The position numbers and the translations under genes are program-made. A DNA stretch of 12,496 nt from NCBI GenBank assembly GCA_903871435.1, contig CAIQGU010000410.1:1-12496 (forward strand), read 5' to 3'. The stretch's first letter is position 1. Each line of letters opens with the position of its first letter. The notes below the pieces were generated by a model. The model ran no database searches and was not told the origin of the DNA. It worked only from the letters and a program-made list of their open reading frames with translations. Positions 1-6,929 of the stretch are shown piece after piece. The stretch comes from an uncultured Burkholderiales bacterium. Lineage in GTDB: Bacteria > Pseudomonadota > Gammaproteobacteria > Burkholderiales > Burkholderiaceae_F.

Positions 1-79
1 AGCGGGACACGATCTGGCCGATGACATTCTTGCGAACGGCATCTGGTTTGAGTCTGGAAAGAGTGGTTTCGATTGCCAT
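1..79 (-). CDS. ndk: Nucleoside diphosphate kinase, N-terminal fragment (cut by window edge)
   Basis: Ndk transfers the gamma phosphate from ATP to nucleoside diphosphates through a phospho-histidine and balances cytoplasmic NTP and dNTP pools. Only the first 26 codons are present; the gene continues past base 1. Reading the minus strand from the ATG at 79 gives MAIETTLSRLKPDAV then RKNVIGQIVSR. This matches the characteristic Ndk start (MAIERTLSIIKPDAV followed by KNVIG.I.SR), including the conserved KPDAV strand. The catalytic histidine lies outside the window. A GGAG ribosome-binding site sits about 7 bases upstream. The gene follows the porin on the same strand after a 211-base gap that has its own candidate promoter, so it is probably transcribed separately. 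The identification rests on a short but very diagnostic stretch. Confidence 0.9.
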   Translation of the reverse strand, partial: MAIETTLSRLKPDAVRKNVIGQIVSR

Positions 80-87
80 GCCGAATC

Positions 88-101
88 TCCGCAAAAGCGG
101 A
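88..101 (-). promoter_or_regulatory. Small hairpin covering the ndk ribosome-binding site
   Basis: On the minus strand TCCGC-TTTT-GCGGA forms a perfect 5-base-pair stem with a 4-base loop. Its 3' arm includes part of the GGAG Shine-Dalgarno sequence of ndk. It could modulate access of ribosomes to ndk; that role is inference. Confidence 0.3.
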
Positions 102-156
102 TCCTGTGTAAAAATATCTTGGAAAATGAATAACTTGCGATTAAAACGCGCACCGA

Positions 157-165
157 ATTGTATCA
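157..165 (-). promoter_or_regulatory. Candidate extended -10 promoter for ndk
   Basis: The minus strand reads TGATACAAT, an extended -10 (TGn plus TACAAT, 5 of 6 to TATAAT). No good -35 is present 17 bases upstream, but extended -10 promoters can do without one. The predicted leader to the ndk ATG is about 70 bases and crosses an AT-rich stretch (about 110-150). Confidence 0.35.
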
Positions 166-170
166 CGGGA

Positions 171-195
171 GGCGCCATGCAGCCCCTGTGGCGCC
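171..195 (-). terminator. Hairpin downstream of the porin gene (terminator candidate without U-tract)
   Basis: GGCGCCA (171-177) and TGGCGCC (189-195) are a perfect 7-base inverted repeat with an 11-base loop. A second hairpin, GGGCGC (245-250) with GCGCCC (261-266), lies between it and the porin stop. Both fall where the porin transcript should end, but neither is followed by a run of T, so Rho-independent termination is not assured. Apart from these hairpins and the ndk promoter, 80-290 shows nothing. Confidence 0.3.
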
Positions 196-290
196 ACCGG
201 CGGGGCCCTGGATCTACCGGGACGGCGGGGATTGCGGTTTCTTTGGGCGCAGGGCCAGTGGCGCCCGAGCTGGGCACGTAGCCACGCTGC

Positions 291-1679
291 CTACCATTCG
301 CCGTGAAATCGGAAACCGAAAACGCTGGCCGGGCCGCGCGCCCGGTTCGTTCCGGGATTGGCAATGAACTGGTAGTCGAATGTGGCCTGAACGCCCTTCC
401 ACAACTGAAAGTCGTAGTAAGTATCCAAGGCCTTTTCCGGGGCATAGTCCAGCGCGCCGTCGCCAAGCTCTATCCCCAAGCCGCCCGCCATCAGGTATTT
501 GCGCAGGTCCCGCGAGAGTCCGCTCACCGCGCCGCCCACCCCGAGCGTGTCGTTCGCGCGATTCCAGGCGCTGCCCTTGATGCTCACGCCGAACGATGCC
601 GACCAATTCGCGTCGGCGAATTCCAATGCCTGGGCCTTGCCGTTGTTCCAGCCCAGGCGGGAGAACAGACCGACGTCTTCCGCGACTTCCTGTTCCCAGT
701 TGACGCCAAGTCCGTAGGAATGGTGATAGCCCTGAACGGAGGAAAGGTCCGCATTGGGGCCCTGCGCCTGAAGAATGGCCGTTGCCGCCCAAAAAGTGTC
801 GCGGCTTGCATCATCGATCCAGGCCAGAAGTCGAACCGCCCCCGGGTGCGCATTGACGCTGTAGCGCTGTTCGAATTCCGTCGCCATTGCATACGATTTG
901 GCGATGGGCGCGAAGCTGCCGCGCGCGGGATGGGTCAAAAATTGATCTTCTCCGCCGTTGCCCGAGCCGGCATTGCCCGCATTGATGTACGCGGGCATCT
1001 CGAAGAAGCCGTAGCGTAGCGTCCAGTCCGGCTGATTGAGCTCGGCGGTTGCCCCAAGACTGTAGCCGATGGAATCCTGGCCGTAATCCCACGTCAGGTT
1101 GGCCATCAACGCCCAGTTCATGAACTGCGTTCGCGGATCGCCCGCATAGGTGTTGTGGTCGAAGACGTCGAGAAAACTCATCCGCCCGACGGTAAGCGTC
1201 AACCGGGAAATGTCCTGCTTGCCCGCCAGCGCGAGCGGACCATCGGGCACATCCTCCTGCTCTCCGCCCAAGCCTATCGTCTGGCGCACGAACAAGCGCG
1301 ACAACATTTCATTGGGCGACGTGGTACCGGCCTTGAAGGCTTCGCCATTGGGAAACGCCAACGCACCGGTCGTGTGGCTCAGCCCGAATCCCTGCCAGAC
1401 CAGCGCATCGGCATGCAGTTCGCCGCCATTCCATAACCGTGCCCCGGCAAGGAAATCAACCGAGATGGTTTGTTTGGTTTCCCCAACATTGTTCAAGCTG
1501 TGCGGGCCGGAATACTGCGCAGGAAAATGTGCAGTCGTCTGGACGATGTCGGTGTTTTGCGCGTGAAAGTTCAGCCAATCCGGAACGCTCCACCCGAGCA
1601 TCGTTTCGGGCTCGGCCGCGCTTGCGGGACAGGACAGGACTGCAACGATGGGGAGAGGGAGTAAGTAACGAATGCGCAT
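291..1679 (-). CDS. OprB-family carbohydrate porin
   Basis: A 462-residue outer-membrane beta-barrel protein of the OprB (carbohydrate-selective porin) family, which lets sugars diffuse into the periplasm. The start at 1679 is chosen because it gives a textbook signal peptide (MRIRYLLPL, hydrophobic core, ASA-AE cleavage region near residue 22). GGAA lies about 9 bases upstream. An ATG 30 bases further up would push the charged end away from the core. Family landmarks after the signal are LNFHAQNT, the AQYSGPHSL segment, RLWNGGELHADA, LAFPNGEAFKAG and a SRLFVRQTIGLGG strand. The chain ends in an aromatic residue (FHGEW), as expected for BAM-dependent insertion. Length fits the family. It sits between rlmD and ndk on the same strand, but its own promoter points to independent, possibly carbon-source-dependent, expression. 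The substrate cannot be read from the sequence. Confidence 0.88.
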   Translation of the reverse strand: MRIRYLLPLPIVAVLSCPASAAEPETMLGWSVPDWLNFHAQNTDIVQTTAHFPAQYSGPHSLNNVGETKQTISVDFLAGARLWNGGELHADALVWQGFGLSHTTGALAFPNGEAFKAGTTSPNEMLSRLFVRQTIGLGGEQEDVPDGPLALAGKQDISRLTLTVGRMSFLDVFDHNTYAGDPRTQFMNWALMANLTWDYGQDSIGYSLGATAELNQPDWTLRYGFFEMPAYINAGNAGSGNGGEDQFLTHPARGSFAPIAKSYAMATEFEQRYSVNAHPGAVRLLAWIDDASRDTFWAATAILQAQGPNADLSSVQGYHHSYGLGVNWEQEVAEDVGLFSRLGWNNGKAQALEFADANWSASFGVSIKGSAWNRANDTLGVGGAVSGLSRDLRKYLMAGGLGIELGDGALDYAPEKALDTYYDFQLWKGVQATFDYQFIANPGTNRARGPASVFGFRFHGEW

Positions 1680-1738
1680 GCAGAACGCTTCCGTGGACTG
1701 CACAGGCATTGAGCAGTCAAAAAGTATAAATCGAAAGC

Positions 1739-1767
1739 AATATGCGGCCGTGACATAAAGATGACAA
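1739..1767 (-). promoter_or_regulatory. Sigma-70-type promoter of the porin gene
   Basis: On the minus strand a -35 TTGTCA (1767-1762, 5 of 6 to consensus) is separated by exactly 17 bases from a -10 CATATT (1744-1739, 4 of 6). The predicted start near 1732 leaves a leader of about 53 bases before the porin ATG. This is the best-looking promoter in the window. Confidence 0.5.
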
Positions 1768-1794
1768 ACGCACCAATGGGGTTCCATGGGTGTT

Positions 1795-3183
1795 TCATGG
1801 TAAGGGCTCAAGCACCGCAATGCTCTCCACATGGCTCGTGTGCGGAAACATGTTCACGATGCCCGCCGAACGCAAAACCCAGCGTCCACCTTCGACCAGC
1901 GTACCGCAGTCGCGCGCCAAAGTGGCTGGGTTGCACGAGACGTAGACCAGGCGCCGGGGCGGATGAGGATCCTTCGCCAGGGCCGTGACCAAGGCAGCGG
2001 CGCCATCGCGCGGCGGGTCGATGAGTACGCGGTCGATATTGCCGCCGGCAGCTGCGCGCAACGCCGGCCAGTCTTCATCGGTCCATTCGAACAGATTACG
2101 CGTGACAAAGCGCACCTTGTCGGCAAGGCCCGCGTCGGCGGCGGCCGACTCGGCGCGGCGCAGCAGTGGCGGGCTGCCCTCCAGGCCGATGACCTGGCGG
2201 GAGCGCGTCGCCAGAGGCAAGGTGAAATTACCCATGCCACAGAAAAAATCTGCCACCGCATCGCCGGGCTCGGGCGCCAGCAAGGCCAGCGCGCGGCGCA
2301 CCAGGACCTCGTTGGTACGGTGGTTGACCTGCGTGAAATCCGTGGGGCGAAACGGCAAGGAGAGGCCAAATTCCGGCAGCGGCAGCGCGAGCGCATTGGG
2401 TTCGCCCGCAACGAGCGGCTCCGCGCTGTCCGGCCCCGAGGTCTGCACCCAAAAGGAAACGCCGTGCCGCTGCGCAAAATCCAGCAACAGGGGCGTGTCG
2501 CCCGCGCCCAGGGGAGCCAGGATGCGCAGTACCAATACGGTTGCCTGCTGCGCAACGGCGACTTCGATCTGCGGCAGCCGGTCCCGGATCGTCAGACTGC
2601 TCACGAGCTCGCGCAGGGGCACGAGCAGCGTGGCGACCGACGCGGCCAGCACCGGGCAAACGCGCATATCGGCCACATAGCTGCTGGCCCGCTCGTGAAA
2701 TCCCACCAGCGCGCCGCCTTTTTTTTCGATGTAGCGCACGGTGAGGCGCGCACGGTGGCGGTAGTTCCAGGCAAGGCCGCAGATGGGGCGCAGGACCATT
2801 TCAGGCCGCACGTGGCCGATACGCCAGAGGCTCTCCTCGAGCATGCGCTGCTTGACCGATACCTGGGCGCGCGGATCCAGGTGCTGCATCGAGCAGCCGC
2901 CGCAACTTCCCTGCTCCAGGCCAAAATGCGGGCAGCGCGGCTCGGCGCGCAGCGTGCTGGGCCGCAAGACCGCCACCACGCGCCCGGTATCGAAGCGCGC
3001 CTTGGCGCGATTGCGCTGCCAGAGCACGTGCTTGCCGGGCAGCGCTCCCTCGATGAAGGCCACCTTGCCGTCGATGCGCGCAACGCCACGTCCTTCAAGG
3101 TCCAGAGACTCTATGTGTGCGGCCAACGGCTCGGCTGGCGCAACCGGCGGGCGGTCCAGCCGGGCAGTACGCGCGGTTGCCAC
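1795..3183 (-). CDS. rlmD: 23S rRNA (uracil-1939-C5)-methyltransferase RlmD
   Basis: RlmD (RumA) uses S-adenosylmethionine to methylate C5 of U1939 in 23S rRNA. The 462-residue product has the full architecture. An N-terminal TRAM RNA-binding domain covers about 15-75 (IESLDLEGRGVARIDGK, then GALPGK). The four iron-sulphur cysteines are C84, C94, C97 (CPHFG...GSCGGCSMQHL) and C176. The SAM-binding motif DFFCGMGNF is at about 312-320 with acidic E335. IDPPRDG is at 388-394, the catalytic nucleophile C417 lies in VSCNPATLARD, and the general-base Glu is E453 in HTSHVES. The start is GTG at 3183, whose G is shared with the last base of the upstream exonuclease stop (TAGTG), implying translational coupling. 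Starting here reproduces the usual short basic N-terminus with a DRPP motif. It is the last gene of the surE operon. No convincing terminator follows, only a weak 5-base-pair hairpin at 1784-1800. Confidence 0.95.
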   Translation of the reverse strand: MATARTARLDRPPVAPAEPLAAHIESLDLEGRGVARIDGKVAFIEGALPGKHVLWQRNRAKARFDTGRVVAVLRPSTLRAEPRCPHFGLEQGSCGGCSMQHLDPRAQVSVKQRMLEESLWRIGHVRPEMVLRPICGLAWNYRHRARLTVRYIEKKGGALVGFHERASSYVADMRVCPVLAASVATLLVPLRELVSSLTIRDRLPQIEVAVAQQATVLVLRILAPLGAGDTPLLLDFAQRHGVSFWVQTSGPDSAEPLVAGEPNALALPLPEFGLSLPFRPTDFTQVNHRTNEVLVRRALALLAPEPGDAVADFFCGMGNFTLPLATRSRQVIGLEGSPPLLRRAESAAADAGLADKVRFVTRNLFEWTDEDWPALRAAAGGNIDRVLIDPPRDGAAALVTALAKDPHPPRRLVYVSCNPATLARDCGTLVEGGRWVLRSAGIVNMFPHTSHVESIAVLEPLP

Positions 3184-4025
3184 TACAGACTGCCTGCCGC
3201 GGCCGACGCGCTGGCGCCGCCCTCCGGCGTGATCTCCGCAACCCAGGCGGACAGGAACTCTGTCCAGTGGGTCGCCGCCCCCGTGGCAGCCGCTGCAGAC
3301 AGGGCGTCGCGCACGACCTGCATTTCCTGTTGGTAGGCGGCCGGCGTCAAATGGCCGCGCATGAGTTGAAACCGGCAGTAGAGCAAATAGGTGTTGACCA
3401 CGTCAGTTTCACAGTAGTTGCGGATGGCATCGATGCGACCATCCAGATAGGCGCCCCAGACCTGGTCGCCACCCATGCCGAGCTTGCCCGCGTAGCCGCA
3501 CAGCCGTGCGAGCTCGTCCAGCGGCGCCGCCGCCCTGCCCTGGTACATGGCCAGTACGTCCATCAGGTCGGTGTGGCGGGAATGGTACCGGCTGGTGTAA
3601 TTGTTATAGCGGAAGTCGCGGTCGTCATCGCCGCTTTCCCAGTAGCGCACGGCTGCAATGCCATGGACCATGGCCCGGTAATGCAACACGGGCAGGTCGA
3701 AGCCGCCGCCGTTCCAGCTGACAAGCTGCGGCGTGTAGCGGTCGATCACCCGGAAAAAATCGCCGATCAGGCGCGCTTCACTGTCCTGGGGCGTGCCCAG
3801 ACAGCGCACGCGAAATCCGCCGGCATCACGAAACGCACAGCCGATGGCGATGATGCGCTGCTGGTGCAAGGGAAGGAAGTCGCTGCCGCCCGTGCGCTCG
3901 CGACGCGCCGCAAACGCCGCAGCCGCCACCTCGGCATCGCCCAGCGCAGCCCATTGCGGGTGCAGCCGGCGCAGGCCAGCGACATCCGGCACGGTCTCCA
4001 GGTCAAAGGCAAGTATCGGGGTCAC
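3183..4025 (-). CDS. PolB-related 3'-5' exonuclease (DEDD superfamily)
   Basis: A 280-residue predicted 3'-5' exonuclease of the group related to the proofreading domain of DNA polymerase B (COG3298 / DNA_pol_B_exo2). Three exonuclease motifs are visible. ExoI is AFDLET, with metal ligands D8 and E10. ExoII is LVSWNGGGFDLPVL, with N105 and D110. ExoIII is YCETDVVNTYLLY, with Y204 and D208. All DEDDy-type residues look intact, so activity on DNA or RNA 3' ends is likely; the physiological substrate is not known from sequence. The start is GTG at 4025, 12 bases after the nlpD stop, with an AGGCG element in front. An ATG at 4038 is in another frame. The stop overlaps the rlmD GTG by one base. 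The C-terminus past residue 265 is Ala/Ser/Gly-rich and probably disordered. The operon context (surE, pcm, nlpD) suggests a stress or maintenance role, which is inference. Confidence 0.88.
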   Translation of the reverse strand: MTPILAFDLETVPDVAGLRRLHPQWAALGDAEVAAAAFAARRERTGGSDFLPLHQQRIIAIGCAFRDAGGFRVRCLGTPQDSEARLIGDFFRVIDRYTPQLVSWNGGGFDLPVLHYRAMVHGIAAVRYWESGDDDRDFRYNNYTSRYHSRHTDLMDVLAMYQGRAAAPLDELARLCGYAGKLGMGGDQVWGAYLDGRIDAIRNYCETDVVNTYLLYCRFQLMRGHLTPAAYQQEMQVVRDALSAAAATGAATHWTEFLSAWVAEITPEGGASASAAAGSL

Positions 4026-4037
4026 GCAGCGCCTGCA

Positions 4038-5186
4038 TCAGCGTAACGGCAGCACGCCGAGCGGGTCGACCGGAACGTGATTGCGCCGTACCTCGAAGTG
4101 CAGGGTTGCCGGAACACCGGCTGCCTTGCCGGCTGTGGCGATGGTCTGGCCGCGCCGCACGGTCTGGCCTTCCTTGGCGAGCAGGGTCTTCACGTGCGCG
4201 TAGACCGACAGCAATTCATCGCTGTGCTTGAGAATGATGAGGTTGCCGTAATCACGCGGACTGCCCACATAGCTCACGGTGCCATCGGCAACCGCAACGA
4301 CGGGCGTGTCCTCGATCGCCGCGATCTCGATGCCTTTGCTTGTTCCATCGAAATTTCCGACAACGGGTCCGGTAGCCGGCCAGATCCAGGCGGCGGTAGC
4401 GGCACTTGGCGACGCCTGTTCATCCGCAGCAACGGGCGCAGTCGGCGGCAAGGCTGCCGCCGAGGGAGATGCGGGCTTGGGTGCTGGCAGGGGCGCTATT
4501 GCCGTCGTTGCCGGAACGGCTGCGGCCGCCTCATACGGTGGCACCACGCCACCGGGCGGAACCGGAACGGCCGCCGCTATGGGAGCTAGCGGTCGCACCG
4601 CGCCAGGCGGTGAATCCAGCGCGCGTGTCTCCACGCCGTATCCGCCACCCAACGGAACGGGCGTTGCAACTGCCTCGGAAACGGCGCCGGGCCCACTGTC
4701 CGCGCCTGCAGCAGGCGCGCTGTCACTGCTGGCTGCCGTCTCAGCGTTGGCTCCAGGCGCCTGCAGCCGCAATTGCTGGCCGACGACCAGGGGCGTGCGC
4801 ACATCGATGCCATTCCAGCGCGCCAGATCCTGCATCGTTGCTCCCGCGTTGGCCGCCAGATGAAATAGGGTGTCACCCTTTTTAACGGTATAGATCGCTT
4901 CGCCCGGAGCGGCCGGGATGGCCATGGGCGGAGGCGCAATCAGGGGTGCCCGCGACTGCGCCGAAAGGTCGACCACGGGAGCCTCGTTGAGCGAGGTTTC
5001 GCTGCAACTGGCAAGGACCGCGGCAAACAACAGCGGTAATGCAATCCCCCGCGCCATCCTCGGCTTCATCGTCCGCGTCATCGCCAGCTTCATCTCCGGC
5101 TTCATCGCCCGATTCATTTCCTGCGTCATTGCATCCGAGCGCAGGTCCGCATCGCCCATGTGTAGGCACGCAAAAGTCGGCATCAT
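4038..5186 (-). CDS. nlpD: NlpD-like lipoprotein: LysM plus degenerate LytM (M23) domain
   Basis: Probable outer-membrane lipoprotein that activates a cell-wall amidase during division. The product is 382 residues from the ATG at 5186, which has a strong AGGAG six bases upstream. Domains: an unusual Met-rich leader (1-44), a signal core with lipobox LASC (lipidated C61), a LysM peptidoglycan-binding domain at about 98-142 (YTVKKGDTLFHLA), an Ala/Pro-rich linker at 143-265, and a LytM domain at 285-382. The catalytic set is incomplete. The HxxxD motif is replaced by KGIEIAA, and the HxH motif reads TLHFEV with only the second His (H363). The tail VDPLGVLPLR matches the NlpD end. Like E. coli NlpD it is therefore expected to be an activator, not a hydrolase. 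The start is uncertain: ATGs at 5069 or 5057 would give a normal-length signal peptide but have poor Shine-Dalgarno sequences. The gene follows pcm by 24 bases. Confidence 0.85.
   Translation of the reverse strand: MMPTFACLHMGDADLRSDAMTQEMNRAMKPEMKLAMTRTMKPRMARGIALPLLFAAVLASCSETSLNEAPVVDLSAQSRAPLIAPPPMAIPAAPGEAIYTVKKGDTLFHLAANAGATMQDLARWNGIDVRTPLVVGQQLRLQAPGANAETAASSDSAPAAGADSGPGAVSEAVATPVPLGGGYGVETRALDSPPGAVRPLAPIAAAVPVPPGGVVPPYEAAAAVPATTAIAPLPAPKPASPSAAALPPTAPVAADEQASPSAATAAWIWPATGPVVGNFDGTSKGIEIAAIEDTPVVAVADGTVSYVGSPRDYGNLIILKHSDELLSVYAHVKTLLAKEGQTVRRGQTIATAGKAAGVPATLHFEVRRNHVPVDPLGVLPLR
5055..5131 (-). repeat. Degenerate 12-bp tandem repeat carrying seven in-frame ATGs
   Basis: Within the 5' end of the nlpD-like gene, ATG codons begin at 5129, 5117, 5105, 5093, 5081, 5069 and 5057 on the minus strand, exactly 12 bases apart. 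Units resemble ATGAAGCCGGAG (variants ATGAAGCTGGCG, ATGACGCGGACG, ATGAAGCCGAGG). The encoded pattern is Met followed by three mostly polar or charged residues (MKPE, MKLA, MTRT, MKPR). It occupies the stretch just before the lipoprotein signal core. Confidence 0.85.
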
Positions 5187-5210
5187 GCAAGTCTCCTCAC
5201 CGCTTCGGGA

Positions 5211-5897
5211 TCAGGCGGCAATGACGCCGCTGAGCAACGGCACGAACCGCACCGGCTCGATCTGCTGGCACACCCACCGGCCCTGGCTGTCCCGCCGCAG
5301 CACCGAAAGGTGTTGCTGCGCGTCACCGACGGGCGCGACCACCACGCCGCCCGGTGCAAGCTGTTCGCCCCAGGCCGCAGGGATCTCGGCGCCAGCCGCG
5401 GCGGCGATGATGGCGTCGAATGGCGCCTCGCTGGCAAGGCCGTCGGCGCCGTCGCCATAGGCCAGGCGCACCGTGGCAAGCCGTAAAGGGCGCAAATTTG
5501 CCCGCGCCCGGTCGTGCAGCGCGCGCACGCGTTCTATGGAATACACCTCGCCAAAGATCTGGGCAAAAACAGCAGCGGCATAACCGCCGCCGGTACCGAT
5601 TTCCAGGACGCGCGCGGTTCGCGGCGCCACCATGCCGCTAATGGCCAACTCCGCGCTGCGCGCCACGATATAAGGCTGCGAGATGGTCTGGCCGTGGCCC
5701 AGCGGCAACGAACAATCATCGTATGCACGGCTGGCGAGGGCGGCATCCACGAAATGGTGCCGCGGCACCGCGGCCAGGGCGCCGAGCACACGCGGATCGC
5801 GCACACCTAGCTCGCGCACGCGCTCGACCATACGTTGCCGCACGCGGGCGGAGGCAAGGCCCGTATTACCCGCAACTGCACCCCGGCTTGGCGTCAC
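5211..5897 (-). CDS. pcm: Protein-L-isoaspartate O-methyltransferase
   Basis: Pcm methylates L-isoaspartyl residues that form in ageing proteins, starting their repair to L-aspartate, with S-adenosylmethionine as donor, in the cytoplasm. The 228-residue product shows the family signature: [20 protein letters not shown] near the N-terminus, PRHHFV (about 45-50), the active-site loop [16 protein letters not shown] (64-79), SAM motif [15 protein letters not shown] (97-110), acidic E122 after it, and [12 protein letters not shown] (180-191). The start is GTG at 5897, whose GTGA overlaps the surE TGA stop by four bases. The open frame continues upstream inside surE, but that extension is Arg/Gly-rich noise and unlike Pcm. 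Length is normal (about 208-225 in relatives). In many relatives a yqaA gene or rpoS is found near here; this operon goes straight to nlpD. Confidence 0.94.
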   Translation of the reverse strand: MTPSRGAVAGNTGLASARVRQRMVERVRELGVRDPRVLGALAAVPRHHFVDAALASRAYDDCSLPLGHGQTISQPYIVARSAELAISGMVAPRTARVLEIGTGGGYAAAVFAQIFGEVYSIERVRALHDRARANLRPLRLATVRLAYGDGADGLASEAPFDAIIAAAAGAEIPAAWGEQLAPGGVVVAPVGDAQQHLSVLRRDSQGRWVCQQIEPVRFVPLLSGVIAA

Positions 5898-6637
5898 GCG
5901 CCCAACCAGTCGGCAACGCCGCCCAGCTGCTCGACGTGCGTGAGATCGATCTGCAGGGGTGTGACCGACACCGCGCCCGCAGCCGCCGCATGAAAATCGG
6001 TTCCCGGGCCGGCAAGCCGGGCTTCCCCCGCGGAGCCCACCCAATAGATGGTCTCGCCACGGGGACTGGTCGCACGTATCACCGGTTCTGCCTGGTGACG
6101 CTTACCCAGGCGCGTGCAGCGCGCCGCACCCAAGGACTCATAAGGCAGGTTGGGAATGTTGACGTTGAGCAAGAACGGCCCCGGTAGAGGCCGGTTAATG
6201 TAGCGCTCAACCACGTCGGCAGCTACGCGCGCAGCCGCATCAAGGTTGGCATGGCCCTTGTCTACGTGCGAGAACGCGATGGACGGCAGGCCAAAGAGGT
6301 AGCCCTCCATGGCAGCGGCGACCGTACCCGAATAGATCGTGTCGTCCCCCATGTTTTGGCCGTTGTTGATACCGGACACCACGATATCCGGTGGCGTATC
6401 GAGCAAGCCGGTGAGCGCGACGTGCACGCAATCGGTAGGCGTGCCGTTCAAATAAAGAAAACCGCTTGCCGCCCGATGCACGGTAAGGGGTCGAGTGAGC
6501 GTGAGCGAATTGCTTGCGCCGCTACAGTTCTGTTCCGGGGCAACGACCGTTACCTCACCAAAACGGCGCATGGCCTGCGCCAGCGCGGCAAGGCCAGGGG
6601 CCAGGTAGCCGTCGTCGTTCGAGACCAGAATATGCAT
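5894..6637 (-). CDS. surE: 5'/3'-nucleotidase (stationary-phase survival protein SurE)
   Basis: SurE is a metal-dependent phosphatase that removes phosphate from nucleoside 5'- and 3'-monophosphates and short polyphosphates, linked to survival under stress. The 247-residue product starts [15 protein letters not shown] with metal ligands D8 and D9. Ser39 lies in [10 protein letters not shown], and Asn91 in [13 protein letters not shown]. These are followed by [11 protein letters not shown] (102-112) and LNVNIPN (157-163). Length and motifs are normal. The ATG at 6637 is chosen because the SurE fold begins at that residue; the frame extends further upstream without similarity. Its Shine-Dalgarno is weak (AGGCG about 10 bases away). 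It is the first gene of the five-gene operon and overlaps pcm by four bases (GTGA), implying coupled translation. Confidence 0.95.
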   Translation of the reverse strand: MHILVSNDDGYLAPGLAALAQAMRRFGEVTVVAPEQNCSGASNSLTLTRPLTVHRAASGFLYLNGTPTDCVHVALTGLLDTPPDIVVSGINNGQNMGDDTIYSGTVAAAMEGYLFGLPSIAFSHVDKGHANLDAAARVAADVVERYINRPLPGPFLLNVNIPNLPYESLGAARCTRLGKRHQAEPVIRATSPRGETIYWVGSAGEARLAGPGTDFHAAAAGAVSVTPLQIDLTHVEQLGGVADWLGA

Positions 6638-6768
6638 AACGTATTTACGCCTGATGGCCACCCGGTACGCAGCCGGACAGCGTGAGAAAATCAGGTCACC
6701 TGCGAATTGGCCTAGGCGCAGCGCCCGCCGTGCCACTGGCAATTCACCGGTAACCCACTATCTCATTG

Positions 6769-6774
6769 AGTATA
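6769..6774 (-). promoter_or_regulatory. Possible -10 element for the surE operon
   Basis: The minus strand reads TATACT (5 of 6 to consensus) about 132 bases before the surE ATG. A partial -35 (CTGACG) is 15 bases upstream, shorter than ideal. The 292-base divergent region 6638-6929 must hold promoters for both surE and the TonB-like gene; no clear plus-strand promoter is visible. It also holds an 11-base palindrome CAGGTCACCTG at 6692-6702. Confidence 0.3.
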
Positions 6775-6855
6775 TCGGAGCATGCCGCCCGTCAGCGGGT
6801 CTCTATGCTGCACGTATTGCGCGACCCGGCCGCCTTGCAGGTCGTGCCGCCTGCT

Positions 6856-6873
6856 TGCCGCAAGCGTGCGGCA
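6856..6873. promoter_or_regulatory. Perfect 7-bp hairpin in the leader of the TonB-like gene
   Basis: TGCCGCA (6856-6862) and TGCGGCA (6867-6873) form a perfect stem around the 4-base loop AGCG, 57 bases before the ATG at 6930. No T-tract follows on either strand. A leader hairpin or protein-binding site is possible; no known riboswitch is recognised. Confidence 0.3.
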
Positions 6874-6929
6874 GTTTGCAGCACGCGCGGCCTTCGATCC
6901 ACTCCACCCTCCATCCGTCCCGGACATTC

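Noticed and set aside
1831..3336. 501-residue plus-strand frame opposite rlmD
   Set aside because: It is antisense to a gene with all RlmD catalytic and cluster residues and has Arg/Gln/Gly-rich low-complexity content typical of GC-rich shadows.
4882..5190. Alternative-frame protein rich in Asp/Glu/Ala/Gly overlapping the nlpD start
   Set aside because: It begins with TTG only two bases after the AGGAG, too close. Its acidic repeat is just the 12-base tandem repeat read in another frame, while the NlpD frame has clear domains.
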